Assembly (NCBI GenBank): GCA_902528415.1
Contig: CABZSR010000001.1
Location: forward strand, 114,633-178,632
DNA from: an uncultured SAR116 cluster alpha proteobacterium
Lineage (GTDB): Bacteria; Pseudomonadota; Alphaproteobacteria; Puniceispirillales; Marisalimonadaceae
DNA: 64,000 bases
Direction: 5' to 3'
Positions 29,808-39,590 of the stretch are shown piece after piece (positions within the stretch are counted from its first letter, which is position 1; each line of letters begins with the position of its first letter). The notes under the pieces were generated by a model. That model worked only from the letters and a program-made list of their open reading frames with translations, was not told the DNA's origin and did no database searches. Made by a program: the position numbers and the translations under genes.

Positions 29808-30797
29808 ATGTTTGAAGCACCAAAATTTTGGTATCAAAAAAACTTATCTTCAAAAATTCTAAGCATTCTATTTTTCCCATTATCATTATTATGGATTGTA
29901 ATTTCATTATTAAAAAAAAAATTAATAAAAAAATATAAATCAAAGTTAAAAGTAATTTGTATTGGAAACCTTACTATTGGTGGTACAGGAAAAACTCCAC
30001 TTGCAATTTATACCTATAAACTTTTAAAAAAAGCAGGGTATAAACCAGTTTTTTTAACAAGAGGATATACAGGACTTCTAGCGGGTCCAATAGAAGTAAA
30101 AGATTCACATAACTTTAAAGATGTTGGAGATGAAGCACTATTATTGAATAAAATTGGTCCAACAATTGTCTCAAATGATAGATCTTTTGGGGCTAAATTA
30201 ATTGAAAACCATAAAGATAATTTTAATGTTATTATAATGGATGACGGTCTTCAAAACTTTCAATTAGAACAAGATATTAAATTGTTGTTAGTTGATAAAA
30301 ATTTAAAATTTGGTAATGAATTTTGTATTCCTGCTGGCCCCTTGAGAGAACCAATAGATCAAGGTCTTATAAGAATTGATGCTATAGTTCTAACTGGAAA
30401 TAATAATAAGGATGCTGATTTTAACAATGTCCATAATAAGACTATCTTTAATTCTAAAGTTAAAACTATAAAATCATCAAAAATCAAAAATGAAAAATTA
30501 TTAGCATTTTGTGGATTAGCCAATTCAAATAAATTTTATGAAACCCTTAAAGAAAATGGGTTCAATGTTACATCTACAAAATCTTTTCCAGATCATTACG
30601 AATATAAAAATGAAGACATTGATAAATTAATATCAGAAGCTAATAGACAAAACCTAAAATTAATTACTACAGAAAAAGATTATGTTAAAATCAAGGATAA
30701 TAAAAACTTGATAAACACACTACCAATAGAGATGGAATTAGACTTGAAAGATAAACCTGTCTTCAACTCTTTTTTGCAGGAAAAACTAAATGGCTGA
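29808..30797 (+). CDS. lpxK: tetraacyldisaccharide 4'-kinase
   Basis: Phosphorylates the 4' position of the lipid A disaccharide. The 329-residue protein has an N-terminal membrane helix, the P-loop NLTIGGTGKTP (residues 54-64), FLTRGYTG, GDEALLL, MDDGLQNFQL, and the C-terminal FPDHYEYKNEDID and LITTEKDYVKI, all LpxK landmarks. The last eight bases overlap the start of lpxL (ATGGCTGA). A ten-A run at 29912-29921 encodes a lysine stretch near the membrane anchor. Confidence 0.95.
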   Translation: MFEAPKFWYQKNLSSKILSILFFPLSLLWIVISLLKKKLIKKYKSKLKVICIGNLTIGGTGKTPLAIYTYKLLKKAGYKPVFLTRGYTGLLAGPIEVKDSHNFKDVGDEALLLNKIGPTIVSNDRSFGAKLIENHKDNFNVIIMDDGLQNFQLEQDIKLLLVDKNLKFGNEFCIPAGPLREPIDQGLIRIDAIVLTGNNNKDADFNNVHNKTIFNSKVKTIKSSKIKNEKLLAFCGLANSNKFYETLKENGFNVTSTKSFPDHYEYKNEDIDKLISEANRQNLKLITTEKDYVKIKDNKNLINTLPIEMELDLKDKPVFNSFLQEKLNG

Positions 30798-31689
30798 TCC
30801 TTTAAGTTTTCGACTTAAAAAACAATTTGATAGATATATACATGACCCCATAGCTGCAGCGTTATCTATTCCACTTTTTTTAATACTCAAAATTCTTCCA
30901 TATAAAATTTCTTCTTATTTATGTGGAACTTTAATGTACTTAATTGCTCCACTCACCTCTTATAATAGTCGTGTAAAAAAACATATGCATATTGCCTTTC
31001 CAAACAAATCTCAAAGAGACATTAATAAACTTGCGTCTCAACATTGGTTTATGCTTGGCCAAACTATAGGAGAAATGCCTCATATTAATAAATTAATCAG
31101 ATCAGGTAATTTAGAAACAGAGGGTCTAGATAAAATAAAAAATGGTCCTGCTATTTTAGTAGGAGCTCACATGGGTAATTGGGAGTTTCTTTTAAGAGTT
31201 GGTGATCTCGCTGGAAGAAGAGCTGGATATGTTTTTAGACCCATTAATAATTGGATATTAAATAAAATACAAATTTATAGAAATAAAGACGCTAATGCTG
31301 ATTTCTACAGAAAAGGTCGTATTGCTGCTATTGGAATGGCAGGAAAACTTAAAACTGGTGAAGTGGTTGGTCTTACTGGAGATCAACTTTTACGAGAAGG
31401 AATAAAAGTACCTTTTTTTGGAATAGAAACACCAACTCCTCAGGCTGCGGCAGTAATGGCCTTAAAGTGGAACGTCCCAATTTATATGGTGAGAGTTGAA
31501 CGTTTTAAAGGAATGAAATTTAAAATGACCGTGGAGAACAAATTAAAAATTCCAAAGAATGTAGAAAAAAATAAAGCAGTATATCAGATTACTAGATTAA
31601 TTTCGTCTAGAATAGAAGAGTGGATTATTGAGAAACCAGAACAATGGCTTTGGGCTCATCGACGTTGGGGCAAAGAGAATCTAACCTAA
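30790..31689 (+). CDS. lpxL: lipid A late acyltransferase (LpxL/HtrB family)
   Basis: Adds a secondary acyl chain to Kdo-lipid A at the inner membrane. The 299-residue protein has a membrane helix near 25-55, the catalytic H127-x4-E132 in GAHMGNWEFL, and GLTGDQLLREGIKVPFFG plus the C-terminal KPEQWLWAHRRWGKE that are typical of LpxL/LpxM. It is coupled to lpxK by overlap and closes the lipid A operon. Acyl chain specificity is not predictable. Confidence 0.93.
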   Translation: MADPLSFRLKKQFDRYIHDPIAAALSIPLFLILKILPYKISSYLCGTLMYLIAPLTSYNSRVKKHMHIAFPNKSQRDINKLASQHWFMLGQTIGEMPHINKLIRSGNLETEGLDKIKNGPAILVGAHMGNWEFLLRVGDLAGRRAGYVFRPINNWILNKIQIYRNKDANADFYRKGRIAAIGMAGKLKTGEVVGLTGDQLLREGIKVPFFGIETPTPQAAAVMALKWNVPIYMVRVERFKGMKFKMTVENKLKIPKNVEKNKAVYQITRLISSRIEEWIIEKPEQWLWAHRRWGKENLT

Positions 31690-31840
31690 AGAAACATTAG
31701 TCTTGATTACTTAAAATTAATTGATATATTTTAAGTTACTGTTTTTATTGGCTAAAATTTCAGAAAATTAAAATTGCTTTACATGTTAATTAATAATGTA
31801 TCTGGTAAGTGTTCAAGTTACTTTTTTAGGGAGATATATT

Positions 31841-34509
31841 TTGAGGTTAATGTGTAAAAATAAAATGGCTACGAGCCTTGCATTAATTTCAACATTATCA
31901 TTTCAACCAACAATATCTTTTGCCAAAGAAGATCCAATTAGTAATTTCTTTACCAAAATGTTTTCATCTAAGTCGTCGACAATGGAACAATCAACAAAAA
32001 AATAGATTTTTAAATCAGACATAAGTTCTCTTAATATTAGTACATTAAATGAGTTTAAAATTTCTATTAAAGATATTTTGAACAATTTTTTAGATAAAAA
32101 GAAAGTCAAGACTTTATTAAAAAACATATCGGATGAGAAAGATCCTAATCTAGATGCTAACAGCTTAGATCAATTTGATAATCTATTACCAAAGTCAAAT
32201 ACAGATAAAATCAAAGGTGAAGCTCTTATAAGAATAGCCCAAAAATTAGGTAAAGACGAAAAAACTATTTTTGAAATTAAAAAAAATATAATTCTTCAAG
32301 TTGTAGCGTCTCAAGGTATAACTCTGGTATATAAGGAAGAACCTAAAAAAACTGATGTTGCAGAAGTAGATAAAGATGATGACATAGATACTAAAGAAGC
32401 CTCTTCTTCAAATATGTCAATTATTGCAGGCATTGCTGGACTTGCTGCAATTGGTGGTGGTGGAAGCAGTGGCAGTGGAGGCCTGTCTGACGGAGACTAT
32501 CGCAATACTATTTCAGGACTACTATTAATTCACTCAGCTTAAATGATTATGGTTATACAGGCGCAGGTATAAAAATAGGAGTGGTTGATTCTGGTATAGA
32601 TAAAACACATGCAGAATTTAATGGGAAGACAATATATGGTAGAGATTTTGCGAGTAGTGGAACTGGTTATGGATATGACAAAAACGGCCACGGAAGTCAT
32701 GTTGCTTCAATAATTGCTGGTGAACGAGAAGCTGGAGGTATGCGAGGTGTTGCTTATGACGCGACTTTGTACGATTATAAAACAGACAATGACGGTGATC
32801 TTGGCTTAGAGGCAATTTCATCTGATACTGGCATAGCCGCCATATTCAATCAGCATGTAACAGATAACATAAATGTTTCAAATAATAGTTGGGGATTAGG
32901 TAGTAGTATAACCTCAAGAACGGAGTCTTCAATTAGAAATTCTTTGCCAGATACAATCACTGCTTTGAGAGCAGCTCAAAATAATGGAACCTTATTTGTT
33001 TTTGCTTCAGGTAATGATAGTAACTCTGAAATTGATTACGCAGGTGGACTTCCATATCGAATTTCTGAATTGGTAAATGAATGGCTTCTAGTAGGTGCAG
33101 TGTCTACTAGTGGTGTCGAGGCATCATTTAACAATCGTTGTGGTCTAGCAAAAGATTTCTGTGTGGTTGCTCCAGGTGTAAGTATAAATGCTGCCCAAGC
33201 AAATGGTTCATATATTTCTTATAATGGTACATCTATGGCTGCACCTCATGTGGCTGGATTAGCTGCAGCATTAATGGAAAAGTTTCCAAGTTTAACAACA
33301 GCACAAATAGCCACACGTATAAAAAATGGTGCGTCTCACACTGGACTTTCAGGTCGGGGGGGAGAAACAACTGCCAACAGTACTACTGCACAATTACAAG
33401 CAATTTTTGGTCATGGGTTAATTAATGCTACGACATCTGCTGCGGCTTTTGGAAATTATATCTATGCAAATGGAAACAATTTATCTAACGGCATGAACTT
33501 AGGAGCCAGTAAAATTTCACTTCCTACAAGTTTATCTGCGTCGACACAAAATCAAATACTAGCAAGTAAATTTATTGTTTTTGATAGCTTTGACGGTGCA
33601 AGATTTTCAGTAAATGGCAGTGAAGTTTTTAAAGTATCAAATTCATCTATTGTACGTACCTATGGTAATATTAAAAAAGTTGATACTCATAATGATCCTC
33701 AATTTGGTTTCACATCTACTGGAGAAAAAATAAATCACTCTAAATGGTCACCAAGGTATATAACAACTGGAAACAGTAACGAGATGTCAGCAGCAGACGG
33801 ATTTTGGGGAAACACTACTTCTCTATTTTCTTCCTCGTCAATGTTACAGGGCCAAACTTTGACTAACTTTATTTGGAGCGATAATATTGGAAATATAGTT
33901 GTTCAACCATTTTTTCAAGTACAAGATATTCAAGGATCCTCAGAGTCATTTAGTGGGTATGGAGCATCTTTGCACCTAGATGTGAATGAGAGTTTAAAAG
34001 CAGTTGCTGGATATAAAATGAGCAACCAACAATTTAATAATGGCATTATGTCTTACAAGAATTCTTTTGGAAATATCAGAGATTTTGAACTGGGTTTTAT
34101 CCAAGATTTATCAACAAAAGATAACTTATTTCTAAGATTTTCAAATTCACAAATCCAAGATTTGACCGCAACAGACAAAACATTTGGTTTTAAGGACGCA
34201 AAATCAGATAGTTGGACTATTGGGTATGAAACTCGTAATAAATTCGGCAGCTTTGCTTTTGGAGTTTCTAAGCCTAACCAATTATCAAGTGGAACTTTAT
34301 CATTAATAACACCTACAGGTCGCACGAAATCAGGTGATGTTTTATATACTGAAACTCAATTCACAGTTTCAGATGAAAATAAACTTGATAGATTTTTTGC
34401 ATATCAACAACAAAAAGATAACCTTGCCTTATCCTTTGGTATAGTAGAAGATAGACATAATTATGGTAATTTAGGGTCAGCAAAATTAAATATTTCTTAT
34501 CACTTTTAA
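31841..34509 (+). pseudogene. subtilisin-family autotransporter, broken by in-frame stop and frameshift
   Basis: One gene in at least three pieces. A TTG start at 31841 with AGGGAG seven bases upstream opens a signal peptide (MRLMCKNKMATSLALIST...SFA). The frame then meets TAG at 32003-32005, right after seven A residues, and continues open in the same frame to 32542. Near 32504-32506 one base is missing: after SDGDYRN the protein logically continues in the next frame as YYFRTTINSLSLNDYGYTGAGIKIGVVDSGID. The rest (to 34509) carries the S8 catalytic set: VVDSGID, GHGSHVASIIAG, ASGN and NGTSMAAPHVAGLAA, a linker, and a C-terminal beta-barrel ending in SYHF. A glycine-serine run precedes the protease, as in this family. 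Intact it would be a secreted surface protease of about 889 residues. Two lesions argue for a pseudogene; assembly error or recoding is less likely. Confidence 0.78.
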
Positions 34510-34580
34510 TATTTATTTTTGCTGGCGAAGTTTCAGCTCAACAATGTTGTACTTCCATTGAGCTAATAGAAAAAAGTTCC

Positions 34581-34895
34581 ATGGAAGAAATCAAACCAGT
34601 TGGCCTTATTAATGACAAGAAGAAAAAAAATTTTTATATAGATAAATTTAAAGTTTTTTTAACCTCGGATAAAAATGTTCAAGTTTATATTTCTAGGAAA
34701 CACAGAAATGGAGCTGGGAAATATAAAATTAACAATGTGAATATTAATAATAAAAAAATTGTATTATCCCTTGATTTCAATATAGATATGTTTGAGACTG
34801 GTGCTGCAGTAATGAACCAGCGAATTTTGTTTTTTAGAGTTCAGCCTAATTGTAAGATTATTGAAGTGATTTTGTCCGATCAAAGTCGAAAATAG
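34581..34895 (+). CDS. small hypothetical protein, perhaps truncated secreted protein
   Basis: Not recognised. From ATG 34581 the product has 104 residues, mostly basic and polar with beta-rich pattern (KFKVFLTSDKNVQVYISRK, KKIVLSLDFNIDMF). The same frame is open upstream to 34470 and encodes a convincing signal peptide (IKYFLSLLIFIFAGEVSAQQCC), but contains no ATG, GTG or TTG; the only unusual initiator is ATT at 34485. So either translation starts at a rare codon coupled to the overlapping autotransporter end, or the original start was lost. It belongs to the same decayed-looking locus as the broken autotransporter. No function is proposed. Confidence 0.45.
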   Translation: MEEIKPVGLINDKKKKNFYIDKFKVFLTSDKNVQVYISRKHRNGAGKYKINNVNINNKKIVLSLDFNIDMFETGAAVMNQRILFFRVQPNCKIIEVILSDQSRK

Positions 34896-34961
34896 TATTT
34901 TAATATTTAAAATAACAGAAAATTTAAAACTTTTACTATAAAAGATGGATCGTTATATCCC

Positions 34962-36299
34962 TTAATTATCAAGTACAGCTTTTCTGATTTCATCAGCAAA
35001 TTTTATCTTAACTTTTGCATTTTTAGGTGCATCACTACTCTGTTTAATTGGTTTTCCATTATTATCTATTACAAGTGAAAAGCCTCTATCAAGCACTCTG
35101 TTAAAACTTGATGCTTCTAATAACTGGCTTAATGAATTTAATTTTGTTTCTTTGTTTGTAAAAATATTTTCTAAATAATTTTTAAATTTTGTATCTAACA
35201 GTTGTTGTTTTGAATCAAGATTACTTATTAATACTTTTGGTGGTATTAATCTTTGAACATATTGAGTTATTTTATTTTTTTGCTCTACAAAAATATTCTT
35301 AAACAAGTTTTCAATATCTTTGTAAATAAAATCTAATTTTTGGTTTTTATTATCAAATATCTGATCTGGTTTTCCTAAAAGTCTAATAAGATTATTAAGT
35401 CGATCTCTATTATTATTTAATTTATTAGAAAATGAGGTTTTCAGTCTTAAGTTTAGTTCTCCAATTCTAGCTATTAATTCATCTCTTACAGGCACCGATT
35501 TTTCTGCAGCACCAGTTGGTGTGGGAGCTCTCAAGTCAGAGACAAAATCAATTAATGTTGTATCAGTTTCATGCCCTACTGCTGAAATCACTGGTATAGA
35601 ACTATTAAAAACTGCTCTTACAACTATTTCCTCATTAAATGACCATAGATCCTCTAAACTACCTCCTCCTCGGGCAACTATAAGTAGATCCGGTTTCTTG
35701 AAATCTGTTTGATCTGTAAATTGGTTAAACTTTTCTATGGCATTTGCTATTTGTTGCGCTGATCCTTCACCCTGGACAGCAACGGGACATAAATAGACAT
35801 GCGAGGGGAAACGATCTGATAATCTATGTAAAATATCTTTTATAACTGCCCCCGAAGGACTGGTTATAACACCAATTATTTGTGGTAGATAAGGTATTGG
35901 TTTTTTATGCTCTTGTTTGAACAATCCTTCAGCAAGGAATTTTTTCCGTCTATCTTCAAGCATTTTAAGAAGTGCGCCTTCACCTGCAACTTCCATATTA
36001 TCTACAATAATTTGGTATTTTGATTGTCCTGCGAAAGTTGTGATTTTGCCAGTACAAATGACTTCCATACCTTCTTCAGGTATAATTGAAAGTCTGGGCA
36101 TCGTATATTTCCAAATTATTGCTGAAATAGTCCCGTCCGTATCTTTTAGAGTAAAGTAGACATGACCTGACCCTGGAAATGACGGACGTGAGATTTCACC
36201 TCTAATACGAACATAACTAAAATTTGTCTCGACTAGTTTTTTAATAACGTGAGAGAATTCACCTACAGAATACACAGGATTGTTATTATTATTTTCCAT
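34962..36299 (-). CDS. xseA: exodeoxyribonuclease VII large subunit
   Basis: Catalytic subunit of exonuclease VII, which degrades single-stranded DNA. The 445-residue protein has the N-terminal OB fold (FSYVRIRGEISRPSFPGSGHVYFTLKD), the catalytic core IGVITSPSGAVIKDILHRLSDRFP and LIVARGGGSLEDLWSFNEEIVVRAVFNSSIPVISAVGHETDTTLIDFVSDLRAPTPTGAAE, then a long coiled-coil and a C-terminal LDRGFSLVIDNNGKPI. It is divergent from purD across 85 bases, a common alphaproteobacterial pairing. The small subunit gene xseB is not in this window. Confidence 0.96.
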   Translation of the reverse strand: MENNNNNPVYSVGEFSHVIKKLVETNFSYVRIRGEISRPSFPGSGHVYFTLKDTDGTISAIIWKYTMPRLSIIPEEGMEVICTGKITTFAGQSKYQIIVDNMEVAGEGALLKMLEDRRKKFLAEGLFKQEHKKPIPYLPQIIGVITSPSGAVIKDILHRLSDRFPSHVYLCPVAVQGEGSAQQIANAIEKFNQFTDQTDFKKPDLLIVARGGGSLEDLWSFNEEIVVRAVFNSSIPVISAVGHETDTTLIDFVSDLRAPTPTGAAEKSVPVRDELIARIGELNLRLKTSFSNKLNNNRDRLNNLIRLLGKPDQIFDNKNQKLDFIYKDIENLFKNIFVEQKNKITQYVQRLIPPKVLISNLDSKQQLLDTKFKNYLENIFTNKETKLNSLSQLLEASSFNRVLDRGFSLVIDNNGKPIKQSSDAPKNAKVKIKFADEIRKAVLDN

Positions 36300-36384
36300 T
36301 AAATTTCAAAAAACTTTGTATTTATCATAAATCGATACTATGGCATATTGAACAAAATCTAAAGCTTTTTGGAGTATATAATTC

Positions 36385-37647
36385 ATGAATATTTTAGTTG
36401 TAGGTGGAGGTGGGAGAGAACATGCTATTGCTTATTCATTATCAAAATCTCCATTAATAAATAAGCTAATAGTTGCCCCTGGCAACCCTGGGATTGAAAC
36501 TTTTGCCAAATGTTATCCCATAGCTGCTGAGGATATTGGTGGACAATGCAAGTTGGCTAAAAACATCAAAGCAGATATTGTTTTTATAGGACCAGAAATC
36601 CCCTTAGTACTCGGCTTAAAAAACAAGTTATCAGAGATTGGTATTAATGCGTTTGGACCATCTAAAGAAGCTGCACAGTTAGAAGGATCAAAAACCTTCT
36701 CAAGAAATTTCTGCAAAAGATATAATATTCCACAACCAAATTTTAAATATTGTAGTGATCTAAAAACTGCAAAAGATCAGATAGAATTGTTAAATGGATA
36801 CTGTGTTGTAAAGGCAGATGGTCTTGCTGCAGGTAAAGGTGTTGTTGTTTGCGACACAGTTAATGAAGCAATTAATGCATCCACTCAAATGCTGGAAGAC
36901 AATAAATTTGGAGATGCTGGAAAATCAATTTTAATTGAAGAAAGAATAACTGGTATTGAGGCTAGTTTGTTTGCGGTATCAGACGGTGAAACTGCAATTT
37001 TACTCGGAACAGCTCAAGATCATAAGAGAGCTAATGATAATGATCAAGGTCCAAATACTGGAGGCATGGGAGCCATATCTCCAGCACCAGCACTAAATGA
37101 AGAATTAAATAAAAATATTTTTAATAATATTATAATGCCTACTATTAATGGAATGAGATCCGATGGTATCCCTTACGAAGGTATTCTTTATGCCGGTGTT
37201 ATGCTTACTGATCAAGGACCTAAAGTAATTGAATTTAACTGTAGATTTGGAGATCCTGAAACACAGGTGGTACTTCCACGCCTTAGCACAGATTTAGTAG
37301 ATATTATTCAAAACACTGTTACAAACAATCTTGAAAACACTTCCATTGATCTTATAGATAACACTGCAATTACTGTAGTAATAGCCAGTAAGGGCTATCC
37401 AGGAACATTTACAAAGGGAATTGAATTACCCTCACTAAATAAATTTGACAAAAGGAAAAATATAATAATTTTCCATTCTGGTACGGCAAAGAATGATAAT
37501 GAAGATCTTATTTCAAGTGGTGGTAGGGTTTTATCTGTTACAGCTATTGGGGACAATGTTCAAGACTGCAGACAAAAAGCATATGACATTGTAGAGGAAA
37601 TAAATTGGGATAAAGGCTTCTTTAGAAGTGATATAGGTAAACTCTAA
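36385..37647 (+). CDS. purD: phosphoribosylamine-glycine ligase
   Basis: ATP-grasp enzyme of purine synthesis that makes GAR. The 420-residue protein opens with NILVVGGGGREHAIAYSLSKSP, has KADGLAAGKGVVVC in the ATP-grasp lid, LGTAQDHKRANDNDQGPNTGGMGAISPAP, and EFNCRFGDPETQVVLPRL with metal-binding residues. Length and all motifs are normal. Its stop lies two bases from the convergent tadA stop. Confidence 0.97.
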   Translation: MNILVVGGGGREHAIAYSLSKSPLINKLIVAPGNPGIETFAKCYPIAAEDIGGQCKLAKNIKADIVFIGPEIPLVLGLKNKLSEIGINAFGPSKEAAQLEGSKTFSRNFCKRYNIPQPNFKYCSDLKTAKDQIELLNGYCVVKADGLAAGKGVVVCDTVNEAINASTQMLEDNKFGDAGKSILIEERITGIEASLFAVSDGETAILLGTAQDHKRANDNDQGPNTGGMGAISPAPALNEELNKNIFNNIIMPTINGMRSDGIPYEGILYAGVMLTDQGPKVIEFNCRFGDPETQVVLPRLSTDLVDIIQNTVTNNLENTSIDLIDNTAITVVIASKGYPGTFTKGIELPSLNKFDKRKNIIIFHSGTAKNDNEDLISSGGRVLSVTAIGDNVQDCRQKAYDIVEEINWDKGFFRSDIGKL

Positions 37648-37649
37648 AA

Positions 37650-38096
37650 TTACCTGACATTATGGAAGAAATCTTTTAAAAGTCTTTCTGAGTGAGTTGC
37701 AGAAAAACCTGAATAGATTTCAATTGTTGTTTTATCGTCTGAGAAAACTCTAACTCCATTGTCAATGGCACCACCTTTCTTGTCTTCTGCTCCATAATAT
37801 AGCCTTCTTATTCTAGTCTGTTTAATGATTCCTGCACACATAACACAGGGTTCTAAGGTAACCCAAATGTCACAATTATTTAAAAATTTTTGACCTGTTT
37901 TTTTTAGCGCTTTTTCAATAACTAACTTTTCAGCATGACACGTAGGATCATTTCTTGTTTCAACTAAGTTATGTGCTTTAGTAATAACGTTTCCACATCC
38001 ATCAACTATTATAGCTCCAACAGGCACTTCATTTTTCTTTCTAGCCTTAATTGCTTCTTTAATAGCTAAACTCATATAATCAATTTGATTTAGCAA
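37650..38096 (-). CDS. tadA: tRNA adenosine(34) deaminase
   Basis: Converts adenosine to inosine at the wobble position of tRNA-Arg(ACG). The zinc-deaminase motifs are H54-A-E56 (TCHAEKLV) and PCVMC with C84 and C87. Length 148 is standard. Other marks: EVPVGAIIVD near the N-terminus and GAEDKKGGAIDNGVRVF near the C-terminus. It is divergent from the pseudouridine synthase gene, with 60 bases between; this pairing is frequent in alphaproteobacteria. Confidence 0.94.
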   Translation of the reverse strand: MLNQIDYMSLAIKEAIKARKKNEVPVGAIIVDGCGNVITKAHNLVETRNDPTCHAEKLVIEKALKKTGQKFLNNCDIWVTLEPCVMCAGIIKQTRIRRLYYGAEDKKGGAIDNGVRVFSDDKTTIEIYSGFSATHSERLLKDFFHNVR

Positions 38097-38156
38097 ATGT
38101 ATTCCTTATTAGTCAGTTATGTTGCTAATAGTACTTAAAAGCTATAATACAAAACT

Positions 38157-38975
38157 ATGAAAAATACTTTTAAAAAAATTAATTCTGAAACTTTATTCAA
38201 TAAAACTGCTCCTGAAAAATCGAAAGCACTTGATACTGGACCAGAAAGAATTGCTAAAGCTATTGCAAGAGCAGGCTTATGTTCCAGAAGAGAAGCTGAG
38301 CGGTGGATAATTAATGGTCAGGTAAAACTAAATAGCAAAGTTTTAACTGAATGTGGAGTAAATGTTACTTCTAATGATGTCATTGAGGTAAATGGTAAAC
38401 CACTACCTAATAAGGTAATAACAAAGTTATGGATGTACCATAAACAGAGAGGTTATTTGGTTACTAACTATGATCCAGAAGGTAGGTCAACAATCTTTGA
38501 TCAATTGAAAAATAAAATAAAAACAAGATTTATTTCTATTGGTCGATTAGATATGGATTCAGAAGGTCTAATATTACTTACTAATGATGGTGATTTAGCT
38601 AGAAAACTTGAATTACCTGCTACAGGGTGGCTGCGTAAATATAGAGTTAGAGTTCATGGCTATGTGATAGCGAAAGACTTGGAGCCACTCAAAAATGGAA
38701 TTAAAATTAATGGTATAAGATATGGTAGAATAGATGCTGCTTTAGATAGACAGCAAGGAAGTAATGCTTGGCTTACTCTTAGTTTTAGAGAAGGTAAAAA
38801 TAGAGAAGTTAGAAAGGTTATGAACCATCTAGGATATAATGTTAATCGTCTAATTAGAGTATCTTTTGGGCCTTTTAATCTAAAAAATCTTCCCTCTGGA
38901 GAATTAGAAGAAGTTAAAAATAAAGTATTAAATGATCAATTAGGTTTATCTAAACCAAAAAATTTAAAACTATAA
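38157..38975 (+). CDS. rluB: rRNA pseudouridine synthase, RsuA/RluB family
   Basis: Isomerises uridine in ribosomal RNA, most likely 23S rRNA as in RluB. The 272-residue protein has an N-terminal S4 RNA-binding domain (ERIAKAIARAGLCSRREAERWIINGQVKLN), the catalytic motif GRLDMDSEGLILLTNDGDLARKL with its aspartate, and the C-terminal REGKNREVRKVMNHLGYNVNRLIRVSFGPF. The first 30 residues before the S4 domain are a low-complexity extension. Choice between RluB, RluE and RluF subfamilies is by domain order only. RsmD follows 33 bases downstream. Confidence 0.9.
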   Translation: MKNTFKKINSETLFNKTAPEKSKALDTGPERIAKAIARAGLCSRREAERWIINGQVKLNSKVLTECGVNVTSNDVIEVNGKPLPNKVITKLWMYHKQRGYLVTNYDPEGRSTIFDQLKNKIKTRFISIGRLDMDSEGLILLTNDGDLARKLELPATGWLRKYRVRVHGYVIAKDLEPLKNGIKINGIRYGRIDAALDRQQGSNAWLTLSFREGKNREVRKVMNHLGYNVNRLIRVSFGPFNLKNLPSGELEEVKNKVLNDQLGLSKPKNLKL

Positions 38976-39008
38976 AAATAGGAAATAATTATAAAAACAT
39001 AAAAGTCT

Positions 39009-39590
39009 ATGAGAATAATAAGTGGTAAATTTAGAGGGTTAAAACTTCAACCTCCAGTTGATTTCAGAATAAGGCCTACATCTGATAGATTAAAAGAATC
39101 ACTTTTTTCAATTTTAGAATCTAATAAATATAATATAAGAATTCCTAATTCTAATGTTATAGATATTTTTAGTGGAACAGGAGCATTAGGCATCGAAGCA
39201 TTATCTAGAGGTGCTAAAATTATTTATTTTATTGATAACGATCCAAAAGCGATTGATGTTCTCCAAAAAAATATTTCAAAGTTAAAGATTTATAACAAAG
39301 ATAAAACTTACATAAAAATTATAAAAGGGGACGCTCTAAAAGCACTTCAGGATATAAAAATTGTTTTTGATGTTGTTTTAATAGATCCTCCATATAATTC
39401 AAATGTCATTGAAGAATGCTTGGTTAAATTAAAACAATGTAATTTGATTGATTTTAACAGCTATATTTTTGCTGAGAGTAGCAAAAAGGAAAACTTCAGT
39501 TTTGACGGCTTTGATTTGTTAGATACAAAATTTTATGGAAAGTCTAAACTAACAATCCTAAAGTTACCTAACTCAGGTTCTGTTAAATAA
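39009..39590 (+). CDS. rsmD: 16S rRNA m2G966 methyltransferase
   Basis: Methylates G966 of 16S rRNA. The 193-residue protein opens MRIISGKFRGLKLQPP, has RPTSDRLKESLFSIL, the SAM-binding NVIDIFSGTGALGIEALSRGA and the catalytic DPPYNS. Its end overlaps the convergent mutL end by 18 bases, so the two 3' ends share coding sequence on opposite strands. Confidence 0.94.
   Translation: MRIISGKFRGLKLQPPVDFRIRPTSDRLKESLFSILESNKYNIRIPNSNVIDIFSGTGALGIEALSRGAKIIYFIDNDPKAIDVLQKNISKLKIYNKDKTYIKIIKGDALKALQDIKIVFDVVLIDPPYNSNVIEECLVKLKQCNLIDFNSYIFAESSKKENFSFDGFDLLDTKFYGKSKLTILKLPNSGSVK

Noticed and set aside
32078..32542. A separate 154-residue gene before the protease
   Set aside because: Same frame as the upstream signal-peptide segment, and its end continues logically into the protease after one frameshift, so it is better read as part of the broken autotransporter.
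32581..34509. A stand-alone cytoplasmic subtilase starting at GTG 32581
   Set aside because: The start would fall inside the first strand of the catalytic domain, after YTGAGIKIG, and would leave a barrel protein without a signal peptide.
39573..39590. Overlap of rsmD and mutL ends as a sign of misannotation
   Set aside because: Both C-termini carry plausible family endings, and several convergent pairs in this compact genome overlap or nearly touch.
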